DNA from: Chrysaora quinquecirrha | Lineage: Eukaryota; Cnidaria; Scyphozoa; Semaeostomeae; Pelagiidae | Direction of reading: 5' to 3' | NCBI GenBank assembly: GCA_014526335.1 | Contig: JACTAT010000025.1 | Span: 864,436-928,435, forward strand | DNA length: 64,000 nt | Part shown: positions 25,401 to 40,000 of the stretch, piece by piece | Numbering within the stretch: the stretch's first letter is position 1 | How the letters are laid out: every line of letters begins with the position of its first letter | The notes under the pieces: generated by a model | The model's database searches: none | The model's input: only the letters and a program-made list of their open reading frames with translations | Told to the model about the DNA's origin: nothing | Translations under genes and position numbers: made by a program

Positions 25401-28400
25401 GCGTTTCCTATGACCCATGGTGTAACAATAGGATTTCCAAGGGATTTCCATCAAATGAATAGAATTTAATATGGTGGTGTACGGGATTCAAGAATTTTAA
25501 TAGGTATAGTAAAATATTGCTTGTAGTTAAAACAGTCCATTCTTGCTTTTCCTGGATGGTATAGGGTAGCTATGGTGAAGGTGAAATAGTGTTTAAGCGC
25601 CAGTCGCTAGGATTTCAGTAATAAGTTAACTAATCAAGACCTCGACCCTGGCCGTGACGCTACCGTGGCTGGGCTCGAACCCTGACCACACTGAGCTTCT
25701 GACACCACGAGTCAGCTGGATTACAATATGTATGATATATATTTGTTATATCCTATGAATAAATTGAATTGAATTGAATTAAGCAAACCTTTTCTCAGGT
25801 GAAAACTCTTCGAATTCTTCATCCCCATATGATTTCAGATGACTTGGCAACTCATCAGCTGATGGAGATTTAGTCAACGTTGTATCTTCACTGCTTGATC
25901 GAGTTGACGTCGTTGAGATAGTGGAACGAGAGTAACTTCGAGATACTAGAAAAAATAGTGTGAGTTTTTAAAGAAAAAATTTACTTAACAACCAGCGTAT
26001 ATGACAAGGATCTGCCACAGAAAACCTGAAACACAGTTCTCTAAAAATGAGTGGCGTCGTACTACTTTGGATAGCAGTTAGGCCAGAGGCCTTTTGCAAG
26101 CAAGGCACAAACGCAAACCACAACACTAACCACTTAGCCCAACTGTATACGCTTAGTCCGAAATAGCGATTTAAGCAAACCCTACCTTTATTCAGAGCCT
26201 CTTTTCGCAGTTCCTCAAGTTGCTCTTTATGAATCTGCAGTGCAGTTTGCACAGCGGAAGAAGCAGCCGCAGAAGCAGCAGACGCTGCCATGGTTTCAAT
26301 GTTTGATGAGTATCTATTTGCTGATTCCAAAATGACGTCAGATGCAATTCTCTGCGCCTGCAAAGAGTTGAAATTTAGCTTCATTTTTGAAAGGGGCTTG
26401 AATTGATGTATAAGTTAAAAGAAAGGCTTATGGCCAACTAGTTGTAACTGCTAAATGTCGACATGTCAAAATCTAGTCAGAACTTATATGATACAGTTGA
26501 TTGCGGTCGCAAAAGTGCTCAGATCGATTGCGACTGACGGGAATCAGTTATCAACTTATGCCCAATCCCGCTTCAACTATGCGGCGACTAGTTGCCGTCA
26601 AAAATGAACTAATTAGCAACTAGTTGCCAGAGCGCTCATATAGACAGGTAAGATGCGACAAATTAGATCCGAAAATCGTCGACTAGCAGTCGGGAACTAG
26701 TTCTGACTTTACGCAATGTCGACATAAGACTTGGCGTTGCAACGAAACCAATGTTGGCGCCTCAACCAAGACTAAGTAGAGAAAAACTACATTTTCACTA
26801 CCCGATGATAGGAGACGGGAACTCTGCCGGAATGCTGCTTCGACAAATATTAAAAGCTTGTCGTGATAAGCGGTCATTATCAAGTCTTAGGGCCTGCCCA
26901 AAAGATCAAACATTGTTGGACAAACATTTACAATTAGTATTCAAGCGAAATGCTTGACCGTTTGGCAACATCACAAAACATTGCTCGTCCAAGATATTTG
27001 CTTGATACAAGCATGAAATGTTTTTCAAAAACATTGCTAACAATTCTGCTTGCTAAGAAATGTTTTGTGATTTGGAAACGGTCAATAATTAGCTGTAAAG
27101 CAAATCTCAAATGTTTGACCAACAATGTTTGATCTTTTGGCTAGGGCTTTATGCTGACACAGTAATGGAAGGAGTTGTTTTTTATGATTAGAGCAAAGGC
27201 TAGTAAGCAGGAATATCTACAAAATTTATTTCTTCATATATTCAGAAGTGTACTAAGACGCTAATTTGAATTTAGGTTACCTTCTCGACATCTAAGGCTG
27301 CTTTTTCGGCTCTTTGGTTAGCTTCCTCGTGAACCTAGGAAATTATCATAAATCATATCAAACGTAAGCTCAGTCACTTCACTTTAACACAGGGGCGCTG
27401 TTCAAAAAATGTTCAGTCAAATCATGAAACAGCTAGTTAAACGGGAAATTTGTCACTTTAATCAGTTAAATGGTTTGGATGTTGTAGTTAGATTAAAGAT
27501 ATTTGAGTCAAGAAATTACCACCAGAACGATTCTAGACCCATAAAATTCTCCGGGGGAAAAGCGTGCTTGTCTCTGGTCATTTTTACCATTTTAACTCGC
27601 CCCCCTTGTCGAAACGTAACAGGATAGTAACGAATATATCTTACAAACTAACCTCTTCGCATTTTCTTTTCGATTGCATGATAGCGTCTGCTGCCTCCTT
27701 ACGCACCTGTAAAGAGAAACGTCCCTTATTCGATAGACCAGAAAAGCTACATCTAATATTCTAGCACGGAACGGTAAGGCTGCTAAATGTCTTAAGGTAC
27801 ATGGGAGGTGTATGTCTCTGGACAGAAGATTAGCTGATATGCTGATATGTAGCTAGTAAAACGGAGCCTCTATCGACAGATACTACAACGAACACTCCCA
27901 ACAACGGACAAATATTTTTGTACTGAAACTCGTTTCTTAGGCCCTGGCCAAGCGATCAAACATTGTTGGTCCAGCATTTCAAATTTGCTTTACAACAAAT
28001 GTTTAACCATTTCGCCACGTCCAAAAACATTGCTTGACAAGCGAAAGTATGCAAAATTTGTGGCGTGATGCAAACAAAAAACATTGGATGAGCAATGTTT
28101 TTGGACGTGGCCAAACGGTCAAACATTTTGCTTGACAAGCAAAATTCAAATAGTGGATCAACAATGTTTGATCGTTTGGCCAGGGCCTAAAGTCTAATAG
28201 TCCTGTACAAAATCGACCTCATTTCAGCATTTTCACCCCTGGTAATCCACGCTATCTATTCATATCCAACATAAAATAACAAAATATAGGGGGTCTCAAA
28301 ATTAAGTTCTTTTTTTACTGCCTTCGTTTTGTAAGTTTATTATATCTTACTATGATACATCCGTCAAAACTATCATTTATTCTTACTTTAACTGGTACTA

Positions 28401-30456
28401 AAGAAGCAACACGGGGGTATTAAGGTAAGCAAAACAATAATACCTCTGCAATAGTCTTTGCTGCATTTTCAGCAGATTTTGCGGCAGCTTCCTCAACCTA
28501 AAACAACAAAATGTTTGTGAAATGCAAAAAATCATTCTTATAATCTAAGCTAAGTCTGTGCATTTCGCCAAAACTCCCATGTATTGTTTAAATCTGATTT
28601 AGTCCAACAATTAATAACGTTTTGTAGGTTTCCTCACAGCTAAAGGGTCTTGTATATGCAGGTACAAATAAACCAGTAAAAACCAATGCAAACCATGGTA
28701 AACCAATTTAAAACCAATGTTAACAAATGTAAACCACTGTTCACCAATGTTAGACTACGCAAACATACGTAAACCAATAAAACTTCGATGTTAACTCACG
28801 AGGTTAACCACTGTTCACCAATGTGAAGCTTTTTGTAAACTCACTTTGGCCAATGTAAAACTATTGTATAATGTAAACTAAAGAGAACTAATTGTAAACC
28901 AACACAAATCAATAATGACACAATATAACATAATAACGAACCAGTTAAATTCAATTCTATACAAATTGAAGCTCGTTGTAAACGAACGTTAACAAATTTT
29001 CACTTCACAAGGCCAATGTTAACCAATCTAACACCAAAAAAAACAACTGTATACCAAAGAAAACCAACTGTAAACCTTGGTAACCAACTGTAAACAAACA
29101 CACTCACTACCTCTTTGACAAAGTATCAATATGCAAGTTGAATACAATTTACTGTATACATAGGTTAACTGTCCTGTACAGGGGTCGATTATGAAGTGCT
29201 TTTACCTTTTCTAACTCCTGGGCTTTGCTTATTGCTTGTTCTCTTGCCAACTGTGACATTTTCTCAAGCTCTTGTTGATAACCCAGCTGCCTTGCCTAAG
29301 GACAAATACATCATTAACATGTTTGAAAAGCTGCCTGCTCTTCAGTTTTTTAGACAACACTACGGAAAAATTGGTTGAATCTAAGCTTAACCTCGGCCCG
29401 AGAGTCATTCGTTGGGTTGGGTTTGTCTAAACGTATGACTTGGAAAATGGGTTGGTCTAAACAATGCCTTGATAGCATCGGTAACATGACAAGCACTGCT
29501 GAGAATGAATGCAATACCGTGCATAAGATGTTAATTTCAATGATAAAGGTGTCAATTTTGATATTGTGTCTGTTATTCATAATATCCAAGACAGTGTTGT
29601 CAATAGTATGGAGCTGATAAAATTTGGAATAGTAGGGAAGATCGACAATTATCACTGAATACGAAAGTTCTACGTTGGGAAGATGGTTCTAAGAATGTAT
29701 CAGTATCTAAATGCAGCCATGATTGCCTGCAAGGAAATAGACGTGTGCAACTTACAAGTAATAAACTAGAAAAAAACCAACAGATTACCTTTAACATTTG
29801 AGCCAATGAGACAGTTTCCTGCTGCGCAAGGCTTATTGCCCTTACTCTTTCAATATCAGTAACTTGTCTTAAGGCATCATCCATAGTCTCGAGTTGATTC
29901 ACTTCAGCTCGCAGCCTCCTTTCCAACGTGCCCGGAGAGAACTGATCCGGGGTTTCACTGACCGAGACTGTCATTGAGGTATCCGTTTCATGGTTGTCGG
30001 AGATTAGTTGTTGTTGGTCTGTTGGTTGTCGCTGGAATAGATAAAATGTTTAATAAGTAAAAGGTCTGATGGTTAGTGCTTAGGGTTGAGATTTGAGAAA
30101 CAAGATTATCGAATTGGATTTGTCGTTGCTTTGCATACTTCACATAACGAAAGCAAGATAAAGTAGTTTAACCACGAGAATCCAGTTTCATTTTTCTGAT
30201 TGGTCTATTTTGATTCGCATTCTGGTTTATATTCAGCCTAGTCAATTTTCCGGTCTGTTTCTGACGTTTAGAGAACGGGGTTTACTCTGAGAATGTCAGA
30301 AAAACCTTTGGTTTTTTGTGTCGATTTCATGAGCGATAAATTGTACTGAGGTTAAGACGGCCTTTTAACATTCAAAGAAGTGGAGAAGCTGCACCAAATC
30401 GTGGAAGGAAAGTCAGTAACCCCTCATAGCAGGGGGAAATGCTGACTTTAAATAAA

Positions 30457-30501
<45 letters not shown>

Positions 30502-30537
30502 GTAATGAACATGATAATAATAATAATGATGATGATA

Positions 30538-30569
<32 letters not shown>

Positions 30570-33500
30570 AACGACGATGAAAGCACCATTTGTGGAAGAA
30601 ATTGCAGAAGGATTGTGGTAGACATTTAAGCTTCGTGAAAAAATTGCAGAAATTAAAAAATATGAATTTATCTTACCAAAGTTGATGTAAAAACTGGTTG
30701 TTTCTCAAGGTCCACACTCCCCTCTGTTAACGAATGAGGGCTGTGAGGCGGCGAAATTGCTGTGGCTGAGTCATCCGAGTCATGCTGTCCGCTAATATAA
30801 GATTCAACCTTCACACTAGTCTCGTTATCATGCAAATCCTCTTGAAAAAGAGTCAGCGTCCTATCGGGGTCGTCATCGCTGTTAATTTCTTGAATTTTTG
30901 TGTTGGATTTCGATAATGAACGCTCAGTTGAGAAGCTTCTCTGTGACAGGTTTCTTGATAGCTCATCAATAGGCTGAAAAGGGAAAAAATAACGTTTCAG
31001 CCATATAGGACACATTAACTTGAAAACCCAGATTGTGCACAATTACAGCGAGGCTTGTTTGAATAATTGGCAAAAAAGATCTTTGTTTTATTTAGAGGCT
31101 TTGGAATCTGTCCACATCAAAGCCAAAAGGCCGGTTCTGTGTAGACAGAAAGAGTTCGTTTTCTCATTTGGACTCTTCAGTTAACTTTATTGGTCTTTCT
31201 GCTGTATATCCTGCGAGTTAATTGGCGTTCAAAAATCAATTCAGCTTCAATTTTCTAATCGACCCGCATCTGAGTATAAATCCTCCATAGCCAATTCGCT
31301 CGGTGTGTTTCTGACGTTTATACGATGGAGTTTGGAGAAAAGAAGGCTTAAATCTGTTGCTTAAAAGAAATTCTTCTCTTCTGGCACTGTTATAAACGGT
31401 GTAGGATACCCCCGTTTGCCATACTTTTCTGTCTCTTGCTAGCTTCTTGCCTTCGTTGAAAGTATTTTCCTATTTCCAACCAATCCTTTACACTGTCCGT
31501 CCAGACCTTCCTTTGTCTCCCAAGAAGAGGACTTACTATAAAAGGTAAGAGACGGGGGGTCAGCCACAGGCTCTCAACAACCCAAAATTGTTCTGGTACC
31601 CAAACGACCCTTGCTACTTTCTTATAGATAGTTCCACCTGTCTTGTCTTCCCCTATCTCTTCCCGTTGACATATCCTCCAAGCATCAAGTTGAGTAATTC
31701 ACTCGCCAAGCCACGCAGCACATGTCCATCACTCACCGTTCAAGTAATTGGGGTCAGACACTCGTCAGGGAGGATCTCTTCGAAATATCACTATTTTGGT
31801 ACCCCCAAACAGCGAGTTCCTGCCAATAACCTATAGCGAGTCTCCTCCCCCCTGAGCTTTGTCTTCCAGTCTCTCTGTCTCCAAATTCACTCACCGAGCC
31901 CCACAGCAGATTTCCATCATTCATTCTTCAGTTAAAGGAAGCAGACGTAGTGGCCTTGTGGAATACAGTCTTACCTTATCAGATACTTGAAAGCCATGGT
32001 TATCCTCTGTAACATCAGTTTTAATAGTTGAACTTGAAGTATCATACTCAGCATCTTCAAAATCTTGCTCGTAAATATCATCTTCGGTAACCGATAAATG
32101 ATCTTTGTCAAACTTAGGTCCAGACACCACAATACTCGATGTCTCAGCTTTTCGGTCTTTTGGATGAATAACTAGAGGAAATATGACGGATTCTACGTAA
32201 TAAAGTTTGAATAACGGTCAATCGATCGACATCTTTACCAGTTGATAAGAAAAAATTGCAATTTAGTTCCGTGTTAATATGGGAGTGAGCGTTTCTGTCC
32301 CTTCGAATCAAATCATTCTCGACATGATAGATAAAATAGCCATGGACCAACATACAATGATATCTGTTAAATTTTCACTTAGATTTTCAGGGAAATTTTA
32401 CTTTTATAAATTTTAAAGTTTTTTGAAGCAACTGTTACCTTGTTTGTTTGCCTCCTTGAGCCTTCTTGCTAATATATTTATGACACTGTATCTGAAAAAC
32501 ACATATAATATTTCTCATCAATGGCGAACACGAGGATAGATTTTTCCACAAGTGGCATACCACATATAGATGGGATTCGAACCTGGACTGCAGGACCAGA
32601 GAGCCATCGATGTTTCCACTGAGCTATAGAGCTCAATTTGAAATCGTCGAGTACCTCTCCAGGTCATGCAACCCAAGGCTCTCCTCCCTTTTGAACTTTT
32701 TATGTTTCGGCTATGTCGAGCCTTAATTAGCACTACACGAATCTGTATAAATTTGTCTTAATTTGAGCTCTATAGCTAAGTCGAAATGTCGTTGGCTCTC
32801 TGTCAATGCAGTCCAGGTTCGAATCCCATCTATTGTGACACAACAAATATGATATATGATAATAGTCAGGCAAGATCAATAAAAGCTTTCAAGACTGCCG
32901 ACAAACAAGAGCTACAGAAAGGACAAAAAGCTTGTTGATGGGTGATTGACTATAGATTGTCTTACCTGTCTCCACCGCCTTTTTTCATAATATCCTCAAC
33001 GTATTCTTTTCTGTCTTTTGGAGCTGAAAATTAAAGAAAAAATCACAAATCAATCCCAATAAATCTTTAAATAAAAATTTAAGTAAATTGTAATCAATAA
33101 AGCGAGCGGGAACGTTTGCTGGAGGGAATATGACAGATGGTTTTCAAACCGATGATGACCGACGATGCAAATTTTTATGATGCATCGTGTTTATCATAAA
33201 TTCTTACCTTCTTTGTACTTCGAATGCCTTTCAGATTTCAATAAACTTTTGAACTGCAAAACAAAGTTTTGTATATAACTGGTAAATAAAACGTGGCGAT
33301 CTTATTTTAAGTGCAAAAGAATTTTTTGCTTATCCGAACGACCCTCCGGAAAATTGAGTTCAACCTGTTCGGATAATCGAGGATGTACTGTATTTGAGAG
33401 AAATTGTCAGAAATTTAATACCTGCGGCCTTGCATATTTTTTCGCCTCAAAAGCTCGACGTTCACTACCAGGCTTCCGTGCGAGATCAATAAGCGATGCA

Positions 33501-36500
33501 GTCGACCCAGTCTCCTCAGAAGTCAGTGAGACATCAGAGCCAGCCTCGAAGGCAGATGTATAGCTGCTTGTAGACGAGGCTCTACTTGATTCCTCGATTG
33601 ATGTTTTAAGAATAGCTTGTTTCGACTGCTCTCTAGCGTCTCGAAGCGAGGCACCGAAGGATTTGCCAGATGGTAGTTTCCAATCGAGGCCTTGCCTCAC
33701 GCTATGGCCACGGAATATTGCCTGGATTTTTGTTGCAGCTTCCTCTTTTTCTTTCTGAAAAAATGGAGGTGAATATTCAAACATCTTTTATAACTATAGT
33801 TATCAAGTGATTTTCGTATAACTGCTGGAACCTACCCAAATGATAAAACATTGCCGATCAAACATTTGAGATTTGTTTTACAGTCAATGCTTTAACACCA
33901 GACTTAAGATTTAAGACTTAACAAAAGACATAGATAAGACTTAAGGCTTAAGGGGACTCATACGTGAAGAAGGGTAGAAAGTATGTAGGCCCTGGCCAAG
34001 CGATCAAGCACTTTTTGTCAAATATTTGAAATTTGCTTATCGAACACAGTGTTAGACTATTTCGCCACATTGCAAAACATTGCTTGACAAGCATAATCGT
34101 AAGAAATGTTTTCAAAATACTTCAAAAACATTGTATGCTTGTACCAATCAAAAAGATGTTTCAAGAGCAATGTTTTGTGATGTGGTTAAACGATCAAACC
34201 CTGCGTTTTACAAGCAAATTTAAAATGTTTGACTACTAATGTTTGATCGTTTGGTCAGGGCTTTACTATTAAGACCTCGTTTACTGCTTGAGACTCTGGG
34301 GTTCGTAGACAACAGAAATTATCAAAATTCACTCCAAAATCTCACCAGTTCTTGATTTAATCCAGCCTGCTCATCAATGTTTGCAACACCTATAAGAATA
34401 ACAAAAAAAGAAATGAATTCCTTTAGTAAACAGATGAGGCGTTCGGCTCACAATCGGTAAGTCTTGAGGTTCGAATCGCGTCGGGACCGAGGGGCATTTA
34501 CTCCTTGTAATCTCGCTCACCCTTAGCTGGGATTTCAATTGTTTGGTAGGAATCTTGTAAGAATCATTTTGTTTCAATAGGAATCTCGTATGCGAGGATT
34601 GAAATACCCCTCGGTTGGGACCACTTTTCGCAAGCCAACAGTCAGCTCAGTTTGAGCCAGATCAGCCTTCTGAGTTCGGTTAATGAGTACCCAGGATATT
34701 CGTTCTAGAATATCAGTCTAGGGCAACAAAGTGCAGGTCTACAACAGCTATATAGCTGCAAGAGCCCTTGGCCTGCGTTAACAAATAAAAAAGATTGCTT
34801 CCTTGCTTGCTAGCTAAGTTTAAACTTTTACCTGGTAAAGCTCCTCGAAATCCGCTGTACAATGTCGTTTGTGGTGGCGGTGTCTTTTCTCTTTTCGACA
34901 ACATTCGCAGATTATCGAGTCGACTTGCTTCTGCCGCGATCCTCTCTCGAAGAGAATTAGCTGTGGCACTGATGGCTGCGATTCTCTGCTCTTTAGTCCG
35001 GGCAGTATCAGGAATCTTTGGTGCTAGAACTAAGAAATCAAGACAGGTGTCGGCTAGCATTCTTCAAAATTAGATTTGAAGTATTTTAAGCAGTGTTTTG
35101 AAGGTGGAAGAAGACATTAATAAAAAAATCAGCTACATTATACTAATTATCGCAAATCCTCCCAATTTTAAATTATGACTGCGCTTTTCTACTTGTTCTA
35201 CACAGAAAAGATCAGATCAGATCTGATTCGATCAAATCCGACCAGACCAAATCAGATCGGATCAGATCAGATTGGTTTAAACAGATAAGAGCACATCAGA
35301 TCAGATCAGATCAGATCAGATTAAATCAGACCCAATCCGATGAGATATGATGAGATAGTATCAGATGAGTTCAGCTGAGATCAGATCAGATCAGATTAGG
35401 TCAGATCGGATAAAGTCAGATAAGAATTAAGATTGAATCAGATCAGATTGAGTCAGATTAGGTCAGGTCAATTCAAATCAGGTCAAGTCAGGTCAAGTCA
35501 GATCAAATCAAATTAGGTTGTTAGCCAATTCTGTTCTTACCTTTTTCAACTCTTTCAGGTTTCGACGCAATATTAGCTCTGTACTTCTCAATTAGTTCTC
35601 TAACCTCGTCTTCCACGGACCTCGCAGGAGCTTGACTCACTAGTTTGTCTGCAAAAAGTGGAAAAACATGGATATTAACTGTGGATATTACACTGCTTAG
35701 AATGTTTTATGAAGATATTTCTGAAAGATCTATTGATAGCAGACTGTAGGATTAATAGTATCAAGTCAAGCGACATAACAACAACACATCATCACAAAAA
35801 TGACAAAAAGAATGGTATATTAGTTCTGAAAAGCTTATTAATCGCAAATTATAAAACTTATCAATCGCAATTTTGATTCTAATTTGGACAAGGTCTTTTA
35901 TCAGAAGGTTAACGAGCCTTAGGCCTTGATCAAACGATTAATAATTGTTTATAAAACATTCCGGATTTTCTTAACAAGTCGCAAAACATCGACAAGCAAA
36001 GTTTGCCTGGCAATGTTTTTCAAAACATTTTATGCTTGTCACAACGAAAAATATTGACCAGCAATGTTTTCAACGTGGCTAAACATTTTGTTATGCAAGC
36101 ATATTTAGCATGTTTTTCCAACAATGTTTGGTCGTTTGGCCACAGCCTTAGTATACATGCAACGTTCTTAAGATTGAAACGTTCATAATACGTTTAAATA
36201 TATCTTCAAAATTGCGAAAAAAGTTTCAAATATATTTAAAGCTTTTTTGCTACTACTTTTCGCTGTATGAAATGTTGGAATTCGGAACCAGAATCGACTA
36301 CAAAAAAATGAAAACCAGAAGGCGGGCTGAAATGCGCCAATCAGGAATGTGAAATTAAAGCTAAACTATGTTTCCGATGCTTGTTGCCATTTCAATGCTT
36401 TTTAACACCCAAAGACCGATCAGTTAGGTTTAAGTTAAGCACGACAAAATTATAGCCGTTCAACCTAAGCTTAATATGTATTCTGGACTATATAGACATT

Positions 36501-37013
36501 TCAACAGTACAATAGAATTGAAAAGCCAAAATTCTCATACCACTTATCAAATCTCTTTCAGTCTTCTTTACAGTTATATTCCGTATACCAAGCATATGAT
36601 TTCCACTGGTATCAAACTCCAATGAATCTTTAAATTCGCTTTCAATTTCGCCAGTCTCGTCTACATTTTCTTCATTTCGAGGCTTCATCGGGCTGCTTAC
36701 GTCATACGTTGAAGCGCGGGAATTAGTGGTACTATGCAAGGTTTCTGGTGATGACGTCATTGGCTGGGATCCTATAACGAAATTTTTACGGTTGTGATTT
36801 CTGTAAGGTAGAGAGTATATGTAAAATGCAGCAGATTAATTCTTTCTGACTGACTTATCAAAAAACTCGTTACCTGTCTGACTTGCTAACTAACTAACTA
36901 AAAAACTAATTAAATAACTAACTAACTAATTAATTAATTAATTAACTAATTGACTAACTAACTAACTAGCTAACTAATTAAATAACTCACTAACTAACTG
37001 GCTAGCAAGCTAG

Positions 37014-37069
<56 letters not shown>

Positions 37070-40000
37070 ATAACTAATAAACTAACTAACCAACTAACTA
37101 ACTAATTAAATAATTAGCTAACTAACTAGCTAACTAACTAAATAACTAACTAACTAACTAGCTACCAAGCTTGCTAACTAACTAAATAACTAATTAACAA
37201 ACTATAGCTAAGCGAAAAAGCAGCTAGAGTTTGCTGAGCGCAGCGAAGAAAGAAACAAAAGTGCAAAGAAACAAAGCTTTGTGGTTAAAAATAGGTGCTC
37301 ATATTGGGTGCCCATCGAAATGGGCCAAGATGGACGAAGTTGACACCAGGATGGGCCAAGATAACAACAACGTGAACCAAAATAGCAACAGGATGGGCCG
37401 AGATGACAACAAGATGTGCCAAGATGACAATAGGATGGGCCAAGTTGACAATGGGCTACAGGAAAACAATAATCTAGTTTGATAACCATGAATTCTGGCA
37501 ACTTATTATAGCGTTACTTGAATAATGAAAAGCATGCAAATTGTTTCACTGTCACACGGTCCAAACATAAGATTTTTTTCAACACAAACAAATCAGTGTA
37601 CCTTTAAGATCTTCGGCCACAAATTTCTTGATAGCTGTATCTGCTTGCAGTTTGTTCTGAAGAAAAGCAAGAAGGATACTTTGAATACTAAAAGTAACGA
37701 AACTCAAAGCCCAAAGAGCAATAAGTGAAAATCTCTAGGAACTCTATTATTGCTTGGCATTGCGACAATTCTTGTTTTTGATCTCTTCACTTGTTATGAG
37801 TGGTTTAGTAATTTTGCAGTATGGTGACTTTGGTTAGATTAATGAATTAAATAAAAAATTCTTTGGAATAGACCTTTTCGACGAACGGTTGCCATCATGT
37901 TAATTTTTCACAATTTGGAAATACAGAGTTTTTTATACCAAATTCGTATCAAGCAGCCAAAATTTAGCCTCGGTACAAAGTTTTACTACCTTGGCGCTTG
38001 GAGCACTAATTTTTGGGCGCTCAAATTTCACAATTTTAAAAGGGCTTTGACATTTGCAAATTTGCACCCCCCCCCAGTCATTTTTCACGGTCAAAGTCCT
38101 TACAGACTCAGGAACTTTGAAGGCTCATAAAACCATTACCACAATGGGTAGGAAAGTGAAAGTTTGCATCTAGATTACGTTTTAGATGCTTTATACGACT
38201 TTAAAATCGAATACTCGATTTCTAGAAGTTTTTGCATTTTCAATCTCAGCAGCCTTTCGTCGAAAAGGTTTATTATGAACTCCAAAACACAATCGATTTT
38301 TCATGCTAGATTATTGTACAAGATTTCATTTTCATTTCATTTTAATTTATTTCAACAGGATAAATACATTGAGTTAACGCTAAACTGTTTTACAATGCGC
38401 CCTGCTTAAAAACCTATCTATCTAATTGTAATGATCTTAAAACAATTCAGCATCAGTATATAGAAAGAACAAAAAAGATATATAAAAGGAAAGTAGACAT
38501 TGAAGTCAATAGTATCCGCGTTGATTTGGCTAGTCAACATCTTTGATCTTTCAAATATGCTTTTAATCTATTTCTGAAAGTAGCTAGCGAAGGAGCCGTT
38601 TGGGTTTCAAGGCTTAAATGGTTCCAAACAGTAACTTCTCGATACGAGAAGCTCCGCTGCCCATTTATGGTTTCGCATAGTGGAAAAAGATAGGTCCATA
38701 ATTTGAAGAAGAAATTCCGGGTTGTATAGAGAACAATAACTAGCAAATGGCTTTTGAATCTGATAATCAAAGACCTCTCCTGACCTGGTTAAGGCTGGCT
38801 TTTCCATCTTGGCTGGTAAACGTGGATCCAAAAGCATTCTTTCTTTTCGGTACTAGACTTGCTTTTAAACTTGATTTTTGCTTTTCGTAAAGCTCCTATG
38901 AAGTACAGAAATTAATACTTTTAATTAACTCTAACTGTAGGTCATACTCATATTATTGATAAATTATGACGCTAAGCAGAGTCTTGACGATATGAGTTTC
39001 TCTTGTCTAACCGGTAAAACACTGTTTGTCAAACATTTGAAATTTGCTTGTAAAGTAAAATGTTTGACCGAAATATGTTTGAATACTAATTTTGACAGCA
39101 AATTCATTTTAATTAGCTTGTTTTACACAGATGCGGATGGAAATGCACCAATCAGAAAAGTGAAGCTGAATGGATATTGTGTTTTCAACTCGAATCAGCT
39201 TGCGGGAAACAGGGGGGCAATAGAATTAATATAAGAGTCCACGTTAGAGAACGAACTCTTCCTGCTTTTACAGAACCGGCCTTTTGGTTTTCATGTGGAC
39301 AGATCCCATGACAAAAACAACAACTAAAGATGGTAGCTTCGACAATTGGTACTCGTGTAATAAGTCTACAAAGATCTTGCTTTGCCAATTATTTGAAAAC
39401 AATCCTCGCTGTAAAACGACAGTTGTAAAGTAGCTTACCATGAGTTTTTTCTCTTGCTCCAGCTTCAGTTGTTGTTGTCTTCGTTTATCTTGGAGTTTTT
39501 TCTTCTTCCTTTCGGCTAACTGTTTTGCCATGTAGTTCTGAGAAGGAAATGAAATTCATCAAAAACCAACTCAAAAAATAATAAAAAAAGCAAGCAAATT
39601 TGTCAACTTGCTGTTAAATTTTGAAACCACTTACTTGCACGGCCTCTTGATCATAATGACGAATTTTAGGGCGATTATAGTTCTCTTGTTCTAAAATGAA
39701 AGAAAAAGATAGAGTTCAATCAAAAGGATGGGGTTTACTACCGATATTATTGAGTCAATTAAAGCTTGAAATTTCAGATATGCCAATAGGAGGGCAAGGA
39801 GTTGATGGGCTGGATAAGAAGAGATAAACGGCATCGAGCTATAATGGCTGCCTACAATATTTGGACCAATCCATCATCCACCCCCTCGGTTATTTGAGAT
39901 AAAAAAGCACGGTTTCAAGAGGGTTAATTAACATTAATTGAATAGAAAGGGAGTAAGGAAAAGGACAAGCACGCACGAGGGGGGATGTTCCCGCGCTTTT

